Of a DNA stretch of 64,000 nt, positions 1 to 11,181 are shown piece by piece; the first letter of the stretch is position 1; every line of letters starts with the position of its first letter. Source of the stretch: Mycobacterium barrassiae (lineage in GTDB: Bacteria; Actinomycetota; Actinomycetes; Mycobacteriales; Mycobacteriaceae); assembly GCF_025822765.1 (NCBI RefSeq), contig NZ_JACKUK010000014.1, forward strand, positions 124,001 through 188,000. The letters are read 5' to 3'. The notes under the pieces were generated by a model. The model made no database searches, was not told where the DNA came from, and saw nothing but the letters and a program-made list of their open reading frames with translations. A program made the position numbers and the translations under genes.

Positions 1-214
1 CCGCCATCCGTTCGGCGTCCTCGCGTGCCAACTCGAAGAACAGCGTGTCCTTATCGCGAAAGTGATGAAAGATGGCGCCGCGCGACAGCCCGATAGTCTG
101 CTCGAGCCGTCGCACGGTCGCCTTGTCGTAGCCGTACTCCGCGAAACACCGCCGGGCACCGTCAAGAATCTGCCGGCGCCGCGCCGCCAAATGGTCGTCG
201 GTGACCCGGGGCAT
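1..214 (-). CDS. acnR: TetR-family regulator, AcnR-like (3' part outside window)
   Basis: Only the N-terminal 71 codons are present, starting at ATG 214; the gene runs off the left edge. They form a standard TetR DNA-binding domain: a helix beginning RRRQILDGARRCFAEYGYDKA, then the recognition region IGLSRGAIFHHFRDKDTLFF. The gene starts 2 bp after the aconitase stop, so the two are co-transcribed. In Corynebacterium glutamicum the TetR gene directly downstream of acn is AcnR, the acn repressor, and M. tuberculosis has Rv1474c in this place. The AcnR assignment rests on position plus the operator-like site upstream of acn. The ligand-binding domain cannot be checked. Confidence 0.85.
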   Translation of the reverse strand, partial: MPRVTDDHLAARRRQILDGARRCFAEYGYDKATVRRLEQTIGLSRGAIFHHFRDKDTLFFELAREDAERMA

Positions 215-216
215 GC

Positions 217-3021
217 CTACGACCGCAGCATGTTGCGCAGGACGTACTGCAGAATGCCGCCGTTGCGGTAGTAGTCGGCCTCGCCGGGTGTGTCGATACG
301 CACCACGGCGTCGAACTCGACCTTGCCGCCATCCTCTTTCGTCGCCGTCACCTTCACGGTCTTGGGTGTCTTGCCGTCGTTGAGCGCCTCGATGCCCGTG
401 ATGTCGAACGTCTCGGTGCCGTCGAGCTTCAGCGACGCCGCCGACTCGCCCTCCGGGAACTGCAACGGGATGACACCCATCCCGATGAGGTTGCTGCGGT
501 GGATGCGCTCGAACGATTCGGTGATCACCGCGCGCACACCCAACAGGCTGGTGCCCTTGGCCGCCCAGTCACGCGAGCTGCCCGATCCGTACTCCTTGCC
601 GCCGAGCACGACCAGCGGGATGTTCTTCTCCGCGTAGTTCTGTGCGGCGTCGTAGATGAACGCCTGCTCGCCGCCCTTGGTGAAGTCGCGGGTGTATCCG
701 CCGGACACGTCGTCGAGCAACTGGTTGCGCAACCGGATGTTGGCGAACGTGCCGCGGATCATCACCTCGTGGTTGCCGCGGCGCGAACCGTAGGAGTTGT
801 AGTCCTTCTTGTCGACACCGTGGGAATCGAGATACTGCGCGGCCGGGGTGCCCGGCTTGATGCTGCCCGCGGGGGAGATGTGGTCGGTGGTCACCGAATC
901 ACCAAGCAGGGCCAGCACTCTGGCGCCCTTGATGTCGGTCACGGGCTCGGGCTCGGCGGGCATCCCGTCGAAGTACGGTGGCTTGCGCACGTACGTCGAC
1001 TTGCCGTCCCACTCGAAGGTGTTGCCGCTGGGCGTCGGGAGGTTGCGCCAGCGCTCGTCACCCTTGAACACGTCGGCGTAGTTCTTCCGGAACATCTCGG
1101 TGTTGATCGCGGAGGCGATGGTGTCGTCGATGTCCTTCTGCGACGGCCAGATGTCCTTGAGGAACACATCGTTGCCGTCGTTGTCCTTGCCCAGCGGCTC
1201 GGACTCGAAATCGAAGTCCATGGTTCCCGCGAGCGCGTAGGCGATGACCAGAGGCGGGGATGCCAGGTAGTTCATCTTCACATCGGGATTGATACGTCCC
1301 TCGAAATTGCGGTTACCCGACAGCACGGCGGTGACCGACAGGTCGGCGTCGTTGATCGCCTTGCTGATGTCCTCGGGCAGCGGACCCGAGTTACCGATGC
1401 ACGTCGTGCATCCGTAGCCGACGAGGTAGAAGCCGAGCTTCTCCAGATACGGCCAAAGGCCGGCCTTGTCGTAGTAGTCGGTTACGACCTGGGAGCCCGG
1501 CGCCATCGTGGTCTTGACCCAGGGCTTGGTGGCCAGGCCCTTCTCGACCGCGTTCTTCGCGAGCAGGGCGGCGCCGAGCATCACCTCGGGGTTGGAGGTG
1601 TTGGTGCACGACGTGATCGCCGCGATCACCACGGCGCCGTGGTCGATGATGCAGTCGCCGCGCTCGGAGTTCTTGATCTCCACCGGGTTGCTCGGCCTGC
1701 CGTTGGAGCCGACCGCCGCCGACGGAACGACGGCATCCTCGTCGGCGAAGGACAGCGACACCGGGTCGCTGGCCGGGAACGATTCCTCAACGGCCTCATC
1801 GACCTTGGTGTGCTCGACGGGCAGGTTTTCCTCCACGTAGTTGTGGATGTCCTTGCGGAATGCGTTCTTCGCATCGGTCAGCTCGATACGGTCCTGCGGA
1901 CGCTTGGGGCCGGCGATCGACGGCACCACGTCGGACAGATCCAGCTCGATGTACTCGGAGAACTTCGGCTCGCGCGACGGGTCGTGCCACAAGCCCTGCT
2001 CCTTGGCGTACGCCTCGACGAGCGCGAGCTGCTCCTCACTGCGGCCGGTCAACTTCAGGTAGTCGATCGTGACCTCGTCGATCGGGAAGATCGCTGCGGT
2101 GGAACCGAATTCGGGGCTCATGTTGCCCAGCGTCGCGCGGTTGGCCAGCGGCACCTCGGCAACGCCTTCGCCGTAGAACTCGACGAACTTGCCGACCACC
2201 CCGTGCTTGCGCAGCATGTCGGTGACGGTCAGCACGACGTCGGTGGCGGTCACGCCGGGGCGGCGCTCACCGGACAGCTTGAAGCCCACGACGCGCGGGA
2301 TCAGCATCGACACCGGCTGGCCGAGCATGGCGGCCTCGGCCTCGATACCGCCGACGCCCCAGCCCAGGACGCCCAGCCCGTTCTCCATCGTGGTGTGGCT
2401 GTCGGTGCCGACGCAGGTGTCGGGATAGGCGACACCGTCGCGCGACATCACAACGCTGGCCAGGTACTCGATGTTGACCTGGTGCACGATGCCGGTGCCC
2501 GGCGGCACGACCTTGAAGTCGTTGAAAGCGCCTTGGCCCCAACGCAGGAACTGGTAGCGCTCACCGTTGCGCTCGTACTCGATCTCGACGTTGCGCTCAA
2601 AGGCGTTGGCGGTACCGAACAGATCGGCGATCACCGAGTGGTCGATCACCAGGTCGGCGGGCGCCAGCGGGTTGACCTTGTCCGGGTCACCGCCGAGCTC
2701 GGCAACGGCCTCACGCATGGTGGCGAGGTCGACGATGCAGGGCACACCGGTGAAGTCCTGCATGATCACCCGGGCGGGGGTGAACTGGATCTCCACGCTG
2801 GGATCGGCGGACGGGTCCCAGTTCGCGATCGCCTCGATGTGGTCCTTGGTGATGTTGGCGCCGTCCTCGGTGCGCAGCAGGTTCTCGGCGAGCACCTTGA
2901 GGCTGTAGGGAAGTTTCTCGGTGCCGGGCACGGCGTCCAGGCGATAGATCTCGTAGCTATTGTCCCCAACCTTCAGCGTGTCGCGGGCTCCGAACGAATT
3001 AACCGAATCTTTGCTGCTCAC
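217..3021 (-). CDS. acn: Aconitate hydratase A
   Basis: Aconitase of the AcnA/IRP type, 934 aa, converting citrate to isocitrate in the TCA cycle. The three cluster-ligating cysteines are visible: one in [14 protein letters not shown] and two in [14 protein letters not shown]. The C-terminal swivel domain carries [13 protein letters not shown] and the substrate-binding [14 protein letters not shown]. Length is close to M. tuberculosis Acn (943 aa). The start is GTG 3021, preceded by GGGAG at a 5-nt spacing. A charged linker around residues 385-440 ([20 protein letters not shown]) is typical of mycobacterial forms. It is followed by a TetR gene after 2 bp, and an AcnR-like operator lies 60 bp upstream, which suggests autoregulated control. 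Confidence 0.97.
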   Translation of the reverse strand: MSSKDSVNSFGARDTLKVGDNSYEIYRLDAVPGTEKLPYSLKVLAENLLRTEDGANITKDHIEAIANWDPSADPSVEIQFTPARVIMQDFTGVPCIVDLATMREAVAELGGDPDKVNPLAPADLVIDHSVIADLFGTANAFERNVEIEYERNGERYQFLRWGQGAFNDFKVVPPGTGIVHQVNIEYLASVVMSRDGVAYPDTCVGTDSHTTMENGLGVLGWGVGGIEAEAAMLGQPVSMLIPRVVGFKLSGERRPGVTATDVVLTVTDMLRKHGVVGKFVEFYGEGVAEVPLANRATLGNMSPEFGSTAAIFPIDEVTIDYLKLTGRSEEQLALVEAYAKEQGLWHDPSREPKFSEYIELDLSDVVPSIAGPKRPQDRIELTDAKNAFRKDIHNYVEENLPVEHTKVDEAVEESFPASDPVSLSFADEDAVVPSAAVGSNGRPSNPVEIKNSERGDCIIDHGAVVIAAITSCTNTSNPEVMLGAALLAKNAVEKGLATKPWVKTTMAPGSQVVTDYYDKAGLWPYLEKLGFYLVGYGCTTCIGNSGPLPEDISKAINDADLSVTAVLSGNRNFEGRINPDVKMNYLASPPLVIAYALAGTMDFDFESEPLGKDNDGNDVFLKDIWPSQKDIDDTIASAINTEMFRKNYADVFKGDERWRNLPTPSGNTFEWDGKSTYVRKPPYFDGMPAEPEPVTDIKGARVLALLGDSVTTDHISPAGSIKPGTPAAQYLDSHGVDKKDYNSYGSRRGNHEVMIRGTFANIRLRNQLLDDVSGGYTRDFTKGGEQAFIYDAAQNYAEKNIPLVVLGGKEYGSGSSRDWAAKGTSLLGVRAVITESFERIHRSNLIGMGVIPLQFPEGESAASLKLDGTETFDITGIEALNDGKTPKTVKVTATKEDGGKVEFDAVVRIDTPGEADYYRNGGILQYVLRNMLRS

Positions 3022-3080
3022 ATCAACTCCCGGCTAGATATCGCCGCGACGGGCTGTGTCGGCGGCGCTCTCGACTCTAA

Positions 3081-3096
3081 CAGTACGCTTGTCCTG
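3081..3096. promoter_or_regulatory. Probable AcnR operator upstream of acn
   Basis: CAGTACGCTTGTCCTG is an imperfect inverted repeat (CAGTAC / GTcCTG, one mismatch). It fits the corynebacterial AcnR motif CAGNACnnncGTACTG as I remember it. It lies 60 bp upstream of the acn start, between a TTTACA-like -35 (3100-3095) and a TAGAGT-like -10 on the minus strand. Binding is inferred. Confidence 0.55.
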
Positions 3097-3168
3097 TAAA
3101 TAACCCCAGGGCGCTCCTAGTCTTCTCCTCGTGCGCGCGTGCTGCCACCCACGCGTATACCCATCACG

Positions 3169-3174
3169 TACGGT
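3169..3174 (+). promoter_or_regulatory. -10 element, leaderless start of the Rv1476-like gene
   Basis: TACGGT ends 6 nt before GTG 3181, and no Shine-Dalgarno sequence is present. This is the spacing expected when transcription starts at the start codon. Confidence 0.5.
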
Positions 3175-3180
3175 TCTCGT

Positions 3181-3732
3181 GTGATCGGACCGCATGTTAT
3201 TCCGTTCCCGCCGACGTACATCCCCACCGATGTGTGCGGACCGGTCGGCAAGGATCCCGCGACGACTCCGGTCGACGAGTGCATGAACCTCGTTATCGCC
3301 GACATCAGGGACGACGGCGTGAGCGCCTCGCCGACTCCGGAGAACGCCGGCCTGGCCGACGTCGTCGCCGAGGCCAAGCAGAAGGGCATCGACCTCAAGA
3401 TCGTCGTGGTCGATCAGAACCCGCCCATCGACACCCCACTGCGTGATGTCGCCACCGAGGTGGGGGAGGCGTACCCGGGGTCGACGGTGTTGGTGCTCAG
3501 CCCGACGGAGTCCGGCACCTTCAGCACCACCTATGACCGGGTGACGTTGGAAGCCGGCCAGGACGTCGCGGAGGGCCGCGGTGCGGTACAGGGATCGAAG
3601 AATTTCGTCAGCGAGTTGACGACGCAACATTTCCCGTGGACGACATTCACGATTGTGGTCGTTTTGGCAGTGATTGGCGCGGTGGTGGCAACGCGAATGT
3701 TGCAAAACCGCGCCAAACGACAGAAGGCATAG
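3181..3732 (+). CDS. Conserved mycobacterial membrane protein (Rv1476-like)
   Basis: 183 aa, close to the roughly 186 aa of M. tuberculosis Rv1476. Residues 1-150 form a globular region with a repeating alpha/beta look (GIDLKIVVVDQ, STVLVLSPTES). One transmembrane helix near the C-terminus (WTTFTIVVVLAVIGAVVATRML) is followed by a basic tail (QNRAKRQKA), suggesting a tail-anchored protein with its bulk outside or inside depending on topology. There is no N-terminal signal peptide. I start it at GTG 3181 because a -10 hexamer sits 6 nt upstream; an in-frame GTG at 3139 would add 14 residues ahead of that promoter. It lies between acn and ripA as in M. tuberculosis. Function is unknown. Confidence 0.85.
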   Translation: MIGPHVIPFPPTYIPTDVCGPVGKDPATTPVDECMNLVIADIRDDGVSASPTPENAGLADVVAEAKQKGIDLKIVVVDQNPPIDTPLRDVATEVGEAYPGSTVLVLSPTESGTFSTTYDRVTLEAGQDVAEGRGAVQGSKNFVSELTTQHFPWTTFTIVVVLAVIGAVVATRMLQNRAKRQKA

Positions 3733-3741
3733 CGATAGCCG

Positions 3742-3766
3742 AAAAGCCCCGTGGCGCTGGGCTTTT
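3742..3766 (+). terminator. Intrinsic terminator after the Rv1476-like gene
   Basis: Perfect 8-bp inverted repeat AAAAGCCC (3742-3749) and GGGCTTTT (3759-3766) with a 9-nt loop, 10 bp after the stop. The T-rich descending arm makes it terminator-like and separates this gene from ripA. Confidence 0.7.
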
Positions 3767-3831
3767 GCGCGACTCCAGGGAACCGAATATCACGGCCCGA
3801 TAACGCTATTCGCAATTACAAACTTGTAGTT

Positions 3832-3913
3832 TGTGACTAAAGTTTCCTTGGCGTCAGTTGTGACGTACGGTGCATTCTATAGCTGATGTTGCAGATGTGA
3901 CTTCTGTGACTTC
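3832..3913 (+). promoter_or_regulatory. ripA control region with MtrA-like direct repeats
   Basis: The 174-bp gap before ripA holds four copies of TGTGAC (3832, 3859, 3896, 3905). The last two form an exact tandem repeat, TGTGACTTC twice (3896-3913). On the minus strand this reads as GTCACA repeated at 9-bp spacing, the pattern described for MtrA boxes; ripA belongs to the known MtrA regulon in M. tuberculosis. A TATAGC -10 candidate lies at 3879-3884. An unrelated inverted repeat, ACAAAC / GTTTGT, is at 3818-3834. Confidence 0.55.
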
Positions 3914-3940
3914 GCGTTGAGCCATAGGAGACCTTGTCCA

Positions 3941-5362
3941 ATGAGACGCACCTCTAGCGCCTCTGCTGCGCAGCTATGCGGGCGGGTCTGCGCGATTCCC
4001 CTCACTGCCGGCATGCTGTTTGTCACACCGGGATTGGCCGTGCCGCCACCCGCCGCGGCGGACACCATCGGATCGCTTGTCGCCGAGGTCGCCAACGTCA
4101 ACCAGAAGCTGGAGGACCTCGGCGCCGCGATCCTGCAGAAGCAGGAAAGCGTCAACAAGGCGATCGTCGACGTGCAGACCGCACGTGAGAACGCCGCCGC
4201 CGCGCAGCGCGAGCTCGATGCCGCCGCGCAGCGCGTGAAGGACGCCGACATCGCGATCGAGTCCGCGCAGCAGCGGTTCGACACGTTCGCAGCCGCGACC
4301 TACATCAACGGGCCGTCGAGTTCGTATCTGACCGCGTCCGACCCGAGCGACATCCTCAAGACCGCGGCGACCGGACAGACCCTGGCGGTCAGCACCCAGC
4401 GGGTGATCGCCGACCTCCAGCGCGCGCGCACCGAGCAGGTGAACAAGGAGTCGGCCGCGCGACTGGCCAAGCAGAACGCCGACCAGGCGGTCATCGACGC
4501 GGAGGCCAGTCAGCAGACCGCAGTGGACGCGCTGACGGAGGCGCAGGAGACCTTCCGCGCTCAGCAGGTCGAATTGGATCGGCTGAAGGCTGAACGCGCC
4601 GCCGCCCAGGCCAAGCTCGACGAGGCCCGCAAGTGGGCGGCACCGGCAGCGAACGCTCCCGCCCAGCCGGCCTCTGCCGCGACGGGGCCGTCGAACCCCG
4701 GCGCGGACTGGGACCGCGCCCCGCAGAAGGTCGACCCGGCCACGGGCAACTGGGATACGCCGTGGGATCCGTTCCTGCCCGCGATCCCCAGCGCCTTCGT
4801 CAGCGGCGACCCGATCGCGATCATCAACCAGATCCTCGGCTATGCGGCCACCTCGGCACAGGTGACGCAGGACCTCGGGCGCAGCTTCCTGCAGAAGCTG
4901 GGCCTGTTGCCCACGCCCACCGGCTACACCAACAACGGTGCGATTCCGCATGTCTACGGCAGGCAGGCCACCGAATACGTGATCAACCGCGCCATGTCGC
5001 AGCTCGGCGTGCCGTATTCATGGGGTGGCGGCAACGCTGCGGGTAAGAGCCGGGGCATCGATTCCGGTGCCAACACAGTCGGTTTCGACTGCTCGGGGCT
5101 GATGCTCTACGCCTTCGCGGGTGTCGGCATCAAGCTGGACCACTACTCGGGCTCGCAGTACAACGCGGGCCGCAAGGTGCCGTCCGCGGAGGCGCGCCGC
5201 GGCGACATGCTCTTCTGGGGGCCCAACGCCAGTCAGCACGTCGCCCTGTACCTCGGCGACGGAAAGATGATCGAGGCCCCGTACACCGGCTCGGTGGTGA
5301 AGATCTCGCCAGTGCGCACCAGCGGTATGACCCCGTACGCGACACGTCTCATCGAATGGTGA
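3941..5362 (+). CDS. ripA: Peptidoglycan endopeptidase RipA (NlpC/P60)
   Basis: Secreted D,L-endopeptidase that cleaves peptide stems of peptidoglycan at division septa and cooperates with RpfB in M. tuberculosis. 473 aa versus 472 in M. tuberculosis. Order: signal peptide to about residue 40; a long Ala/Gln/Glu-rich coiled coil (about 45-235) that blocks the active site in family members; a Pro/Ala linker; a C-terminal NlpC/P60 domain. The catalytic Cys is residue 384 in FDCSGLML, and the catalytic His lies in SQHVALYL. The start is ATG 3941, with AGGAG 10 nt upstream. It overlaps ripB by 7 bp, so the two are translationally coupled. MtrA-like repeats lie just upstream. Confidence 0.96.
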   Translation: MRRTSSASAAQLCGRVCAIPLTAGMLFVTPGLAVPPPAAADTIGSLVAEVANVNQKLEDLGAAILQKQESVNKAIVDVQTARENAAAAQRELDAAAQRVKDADIAIESAQQRFDTFAAATYINGPSSSYLTASDPSDILKTAATGQTLAVSTQRVIADLQRARTEQVNKESAARLAKQNADQAVIDAEASQQTAVDALTEAQETFRAQQVELDRLKAERAAAQAKLDEARKWAAPAANAPAQPASAATGPSNPGADWDRAPQKVDPATGNWDTPWDPFLPAIPSAFVSGDPIAIINQILGYAATSAQVTQDLGRSFLQKLGLLPTPTGYTNNGAIPHVYGRQATEYVINRAMSQLGVPYSWGGGNAAGKSRGIDSGANTVGFDCSGLMLYAFAGVGIKLDHYSGSQYNAGRKVPSAEARRGDMLFWGPNASQHVALYLGDGKMIEAPYTGSVVKISPVRTSGMTPYATRLIEW

Positions 5363-6078
5363 CGAGAAGGATCGTTTTGCATTTCAGCCGTTTTCGGTTC
5401 CTGTCCGGCGTTCTGATGGTGGTCGCAGCGGCCGCTGTCGCCATCGGCGCAGCGCTGCCCGCCGCAGCGGCTCCCGATGACGGCCAGTGGGATCCCACGC
5501 TGCCGAAAATTCTGAGCGCCGGCGCGCCAGGGGACCCGCTGTCCATCGCCAACGCGTCACTGGCGGCGACGGCACAGGCCACCGAGGCTACGATGGATCT
5601 CGGCCGTAAGTTCCTCGCCACACTCGGCTTCGGACCGCCGGCCTCGGCCAGCGTCGCACCCGGCCGGGTGCGGGGGCCGCAGGCCGTCGAGTACGTCATC
5701 CGGCGCGGCGCCTCCCAGATCGGCACCCCCTACTCCTGGGGCGGAGGCAAGCCCACCGGGCCGAGCACCGGGGTCGAGTCCGGGGCCAACACCGTCGGCT
5801 ACGACTGCTCGGGGTTCACCCAATTCTCGTTCGCCGGCGTGGGTGTGCTGATCCCGAAGTACTCGGGCGATCAGTACAACACCGGCCGCAAGGTTCCACT
5901 CAACCAGGCCAAGCGCGGCGATCTGCTGTTCTGGGGCCCCGGTGGGAGCCAGCACGTCGCGATCTACCTCGGCGGCGACAAGATGCTGGAGTCCGGGGGC
6001 ACCGCGGGCGGCGTCGGGGTGAGTCAGGTGCGCCGGGCCGGTCTGCAGCCCTATGCGGCGCGAATTATCGAAACCTGA
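5356..6078 (+). CDS. ripB: Peptidoglycan endopeptidase RipB (NlpC/P60)
   Basis: Smaller paralogue of RipA without the coiled coil, 240 aa (241 in M. tuberculosis). The signal peptide (hydrophobic FLSGVLMVVAAAAVAIGAAL) is followed by a short DGQWDPTLPKI segment that resembles the region before the RipA catalytic domain. The NlpC/P60 domain has Cys 151 in YDCSGFTQ and the His in SQHVAIYL. The ATG start overlaps the ripA stop. A TTG at 5377, preceded by AGAAGG, is a possible alternative that would shorten the signal peptide by 7 residues. The next 175 bp before moxR1 hold only weak promoter-like sequence (TATACC near 6231). Confidence 0.94.
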   Translation: MVTRRIVLHFSRFRFLSGVLMVVAAAAVAIGAALPAAAAPDDGQWDPTLPKILSAGAPGDPLSIANASLAATAQATEATMDLGRKFLATLGFGPPASASVAPGRVRGPQAVEYVIRRGASQIGTPYSWGGGKPTGPSTGVESGANTVGYDCSGFTQFSFAGVGVLIPKYSGDQYNTGRKVPLNQAKRGDLLFWGPGGSQHVAIYLGGDKMLESGGTAGGVGVSQVRRAGLQPYAARIIET

Positions 6079-6253
6079 GCGACAGCTGAGCAAATACTGA
6101 GCTGCCGCTAGCAATGCTGCTCATGTGGGCGCCACGCGGCCGGGCAACGTCGACGGATGCCGACCTGCCTGGAATAGTTGACGACGAGCATGCGGCGGAC
6201 CAGGTGCCGCCGAGGCCGGAGACCGGCCATATACCGATGTGGGAGGACCGTTG

Positions 6254-7398
<1,145 letters not shown>

Positions 7399-7402
<4 letters not shown>

Positions 7403-8343
7403 CCAGCTCCCGACGTACGGTCGATCTGCCGTCGCTCAAGCGCGGGGAGATCCGTGATCCCGCGCTGACGGCGGCGCTGCGCAAGCTCGAGTTGACCGTG
7501 CGCCGCAAGCTCGACGGCGTGCTGCACGGCGACCACCTCGGCCTGCTGCCGGGACCGGGGTCGGAACCCGGCGAATCGCGGCTGTACCAACCCGGCGACG
7601 ACGTGCGCCGGATGGACTGGTCGGTGACGGCGCGCACCACCCATCCGCATGTGCGCCAGATGATCGCCGACCGTGAACTCGAAACCTGGCTTGTCGTCGA
7701 CGTTTCGGCGAGCCTGGACTTCGGCACCGTGGGCTGCGAGAAGCGCGACCTGGCCGTCGCCGCGGCGGCCGCGATCACCTTCCTCAACAGCGGCGGCGGC
7801 AACCGGATCGGCGCCATCATCGCCAACGGCGACACGATGCGCCGGGTGCCCGCGCTGTCGGGCCGGATGCACGAGCAGGAGGTGCTGCGGGCCATCGCGA
7901 CGATGCCGAAGGCGCCTCCCGGTGTGCGCGGCGATCTGGCCGCGGCCATCGACGCCCTGCGCAGGCCGGAGCGCCGCCGCGGGATGGCGGTCATCATCAG
8001 CGACTTCCTCGGCCCGATCAACTGGATGCGCCCGCTGCGCGCCATCGCCGGTAGGCACGAGGTGCTGGGTATCGAGGTGCTCGATCCGCGCGACGTCGAA
8101 CTGCCGCCCGTCGGTGACGTCATCCTGCAGGACACCGAGACCGGCCGGACCCGTGAGTTCACCATCGATCCGCAGCTGCGCGACGACTTCGCGAAGGCGG
8201 CGGCGGCGCACCGGGCCGAGGTGGCGCGGACACTGCGACGCTGCGATGCACCGCTGCTGTCGCTGCGCACCGACAGGGACTGGATCGCCGACGTGGTCCG
8301 GTTCGTCGCCACCCGGCGCCTGGCCCTGGCTGGCCGCGCCTGA
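7399..8343 (+). CDS. DUF58 protein of the MoxR operon (Rv1480-like)
   Basis: 314-aa cytoplasmic protein starting at GTG 7399 and overlapping moxR1 by 4 bp (GTGA). The DUF58 signature is visible as [20 protein letters not shown] (about residues 55-74). A VWA-like fold follows, in which the metal-site motif appears as [11 protein letters not shown] and ISDFLGP. It has no membrane helices. Such proteins are thought to be partners or substrates of MoxR and to bridge to membrane-bound VWA proteins; that role is inferred from the family. The 28 bp before the next gene hold no obvious ribosome site. Confidence 0.92.
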
Positions 8344-8371
8344 GGGCACGACGTGGAATGCTAAGGCGTAC

Positions 8372-9379
8372 ATGACATTACCGATCCTTGGACCGATAAC
8401 ACTTTCGGGTTTCGAGCACGCGTGGTTCTTCCTGTTCCTGTTGGTCGTGCTCGGTGTCATCGCGCTCTACATCGTGGTGCAGCTGGCCAGGCACCGGCAG
8501 ATGCTGCGGTTCGCCAACATGGAGTTGCTGGAAAGCGTTGCGCCCAAACGGCCGACGCGACGGCGCCACCTGCCCGCGATCCTGCTCGTCATCGCGTTGG
8601 TCTTCCTCACGGTGGCCATGGCGGGCCCGACGCACGACGTCCGTATTCCACGTAACCGCGCTGTGGTCATGCTCGTCATGGACGTGTCGCAGTCGATGCG
8701 GGCCACCGACGTCTCACCCAATCGCATGGCCGCCGCGCAGGAGGCGTCCAAGCAGTTCGCCGACGAGCTCACTCCGGGCATCAACCTCGGGCTGATCGCG
8801 TATGCGGGCACGGCGACGGTGCTCGTCTCACCGACCACCGGCCGCGAGGCGACCAAGGCCGCGATCGACAAACTGCAGTTCGCCGACCGCACCGCCACCG
8901 GTGAGGGCATCTTCACCGCGTTGCAGGCGATCGCCACCGTCGGCGCGGTGATCGGTGGCGGTGACGAGCCACCGCCGGCACGCATCGTGCTGTTCTCCGA
9001 CGGTAAGGAGACGGTGCCGTCGAACCCCGACAACCCCAAGGGCGCGTTCACCGCGGCGCGCACCGCCAAGGACCAGGGAGTGCCCATCTCGACCATCTCG
9101 TTCGGCACCCCGTACGGCTACGTCGAGATCAATGACCAACGTCAGCCGGTGCCCGTCGACGACGAAATGCTCAAGGAGATCGCCGATCTGTCCGGCGGCG
9201 AGGCGTTCACCGCCTCCAGCCTCGAACAGCTGCGTCAGGTGTACGCCAACCTCCAGCAGCAGATCGGCTACGAGACGATCAGGGGCGACGCGAGTATCGG
9301 CTGGCTGCGCCTGGGTGCGCTGGCGCTGGCGCTCGCGGCGCTGTCGGCTTTGTTCATCAACCGTCGTCTGCCGAACTAG
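8372..9379 (+). CDS. VWA-domain membrane protein, first tandem copy (Rv1481-like)
   Basis: 335 aa, the same length as M. tuberculosis Rv1481, and BatA-like in layout. An N-terminal helix ([21 protein letters not shown]) and a second helix ([17 protein letters not shown]) precede a VWA domain with an intact MIDAS motif, [12 protein letters not shown], plus the downstream Thr and Asp ([17 protein letters not shown]). A C-terminal helix follows ([16 protein letters not shown]). The domain would face outside the membrane. The start is ATG 8372: the frame is open far upstream, but that region encodes DUF58. The next gene is a close paralogue 15 bp away. Confidence 0.92.
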   Translation: MTLPILGPITLSGFEHAWFFLFLLVVLGVIALYIVVQLARHRQMLRFANMELLESVAPKRPTRRRHLPAILLVIALVFLTVAMAGPTHDVRIPRNRAVVMLVMDVSQSMRATDVSPNRMAAAQEASKQFADELTPGINLGLIAYAGTATVLVSPTTGREATKAAIDKLQFADRTATGEGIFTALQAIATVGAVIGGGDEPPPARIVLFSDGKETVPSNPDNPKGAFTAARTAKDQGVPISTISFGTPYGYVEINDQRQPVPVDDEMLKEIADLSGGEAFTASSLEQLRQVYANLQQQIGYETIRGDASIGWLRLGALALALAALSALFINRRLPN

Positions 9380-9394
9380 GGATGACGATCTGAT

Positions 9395-10405
9395 ATGACG
9401 CTTCCGCTCCTGGGCCCGGTCTCACTCACCGGATTCACTCACGTCTGGTGGCTGTTGTTCTTCCTTGTCATCTTGGCGGTTCTGGTGGGGCTTTATGTGG
9501 CCGCACAGATCGCCAGGCGCAGGCGACTGCAGCAGTTCGCGAACACCGAACTACTCGACAGCGTGGCACCCAAACGCCCGAGTCCGTGGCGGCACGTACC
9601 GGCGGCACTGCTGGGGATCTCGTTGTTGCTGTGCACAATTGCGCTCGCCGGCCCCACCTACGATCAGCGGCTGCCACGCAACCGTGCCGTGGTGATGATG
9701 GCGATCGACGTGTCACAGTCGATGCGGGCCACCGACGTGGAACCCGACCGACTCACCGCCGCCAAGGAAGCGTCCAAGCGGTTCGTCGACGAGCTCACCC
9801 CCGGCATCAACCTCGGCGTGATCGCCTATGCGGGCACCGCCACGGTGCTGGTCTCGCCGACCACGAACCGGGACGCCAGCAGGCGCGCCATCGACAACCT
9901 GCAGGTGGCCGACCGCACCGCCACCGGTGAAGCGATCTTCACCGCACTGTCGTCGATCTCCACAGTCGGGGCCGTCATCGGCGGCGGGGACACGCCCCCG
10001 CCCGCGCACATAGTGCTGTTCTCCGACGGCAAGGAGACAGTCCCGAACAACCCCGACAATCCGAAGGGCGCGTTCACCGCCGCGCGCACCGCCAAGGACC
10101 AGGGCGTGCCGATTTCGACCATCTCCTTCGGCACCAAGCACGGCGAGGTCGAGGTCAACGGCGAGAAGGTGCCGGTGCCCGTCGACGACGCGATGATGAA
10201 GAAGATCGCCCAGCTCTCCGGCGGTGAGTCCTACACCGCGTCGAATCTCGAGGAGCTCAACAAGGTCTACTCCACGCTGCAGGATCAGATCGGCTACGAG
10301 ACCGTGCGCGGTGAGGCGACCACCGGCTGGCTACGCCTCGGGGCCCTGATGGCCGCCGTGGCGGCGGTGGCGGCCCTGCTGATCAACCGTCGCCTGCCAT
10401 TCTGA
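9395..10405 (+). CDS. VWA-domain membrane protein, second tandem copy (Rv1481-like)
   Basis: 336-aa paralogue of the preceding protein, alignable end to end. It starts [14 protein letters not shown] (first copy [14 protein letters not shown]) and ends INRRLPF (first copy INRRLPN). The MIDAS motif [18 protein letters not shown] and LFSDGKET are intact, as are the three hydrophobic segments. The membrane segments and the loop around [15 protein letters not shown] have drifted most, while the VWA core is nearly identical. This is a tandem duplication of a gene that is single in M. tuberculosis. The 43 bp after it carry the fabG1 promoter. Confidence 0.92.
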   Translation: MTLPLLGPVSLTGFTHVWWLLFFLVILAVLVGLYVAAQIARRRRLQQFANTELLDSVAPKRPSPWRHVPAALLGISLLLCTIALAGPTYDQRLPRNRAVVMMAIDVSQSMRATDVEPDRLTAAKEASKRFVDELTPGINLGVIAYAGTATVLVSPTTNRDASRRAIDNLQVADRTATGEAIFTALSSISTVGAVIGGGDTPPPAHIVLFSDGKETVPNNPDNPKGAFTAARTAKDQGVPISTISFGTKHGEVEVNGEKVPVPVDDAMMKKIAQLSGGESYTASNLEELNKVYSTLQDQIGYETVRGEATTGWLRLGALMAAVAAVAALLINRRLPF

Positions 10406-10418
10406 GGCGATTTCTTAA

Positions 10419-11165
<747 letters not shown>

Positions 11166-11181
11166 AAAGGAAAACCACGAC

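Noticed and set aside
499-3099. Long open frame antisense to acn (866 codons)
   Set aside because: It is a high-GC shadow of the aconitase frame, with Arg/Val/Gly-rich composition, no domain and no ribosome site.
7673-8371. Long N-terminal extension of the first VWA gene, or a frameshifted DUF58-VWA fusion
   Set aside because: The extra frame lies inside the well-supported DUF58 gene and is Arg/Ser-rich shadow sequence; ATG 8372 gives the family length.
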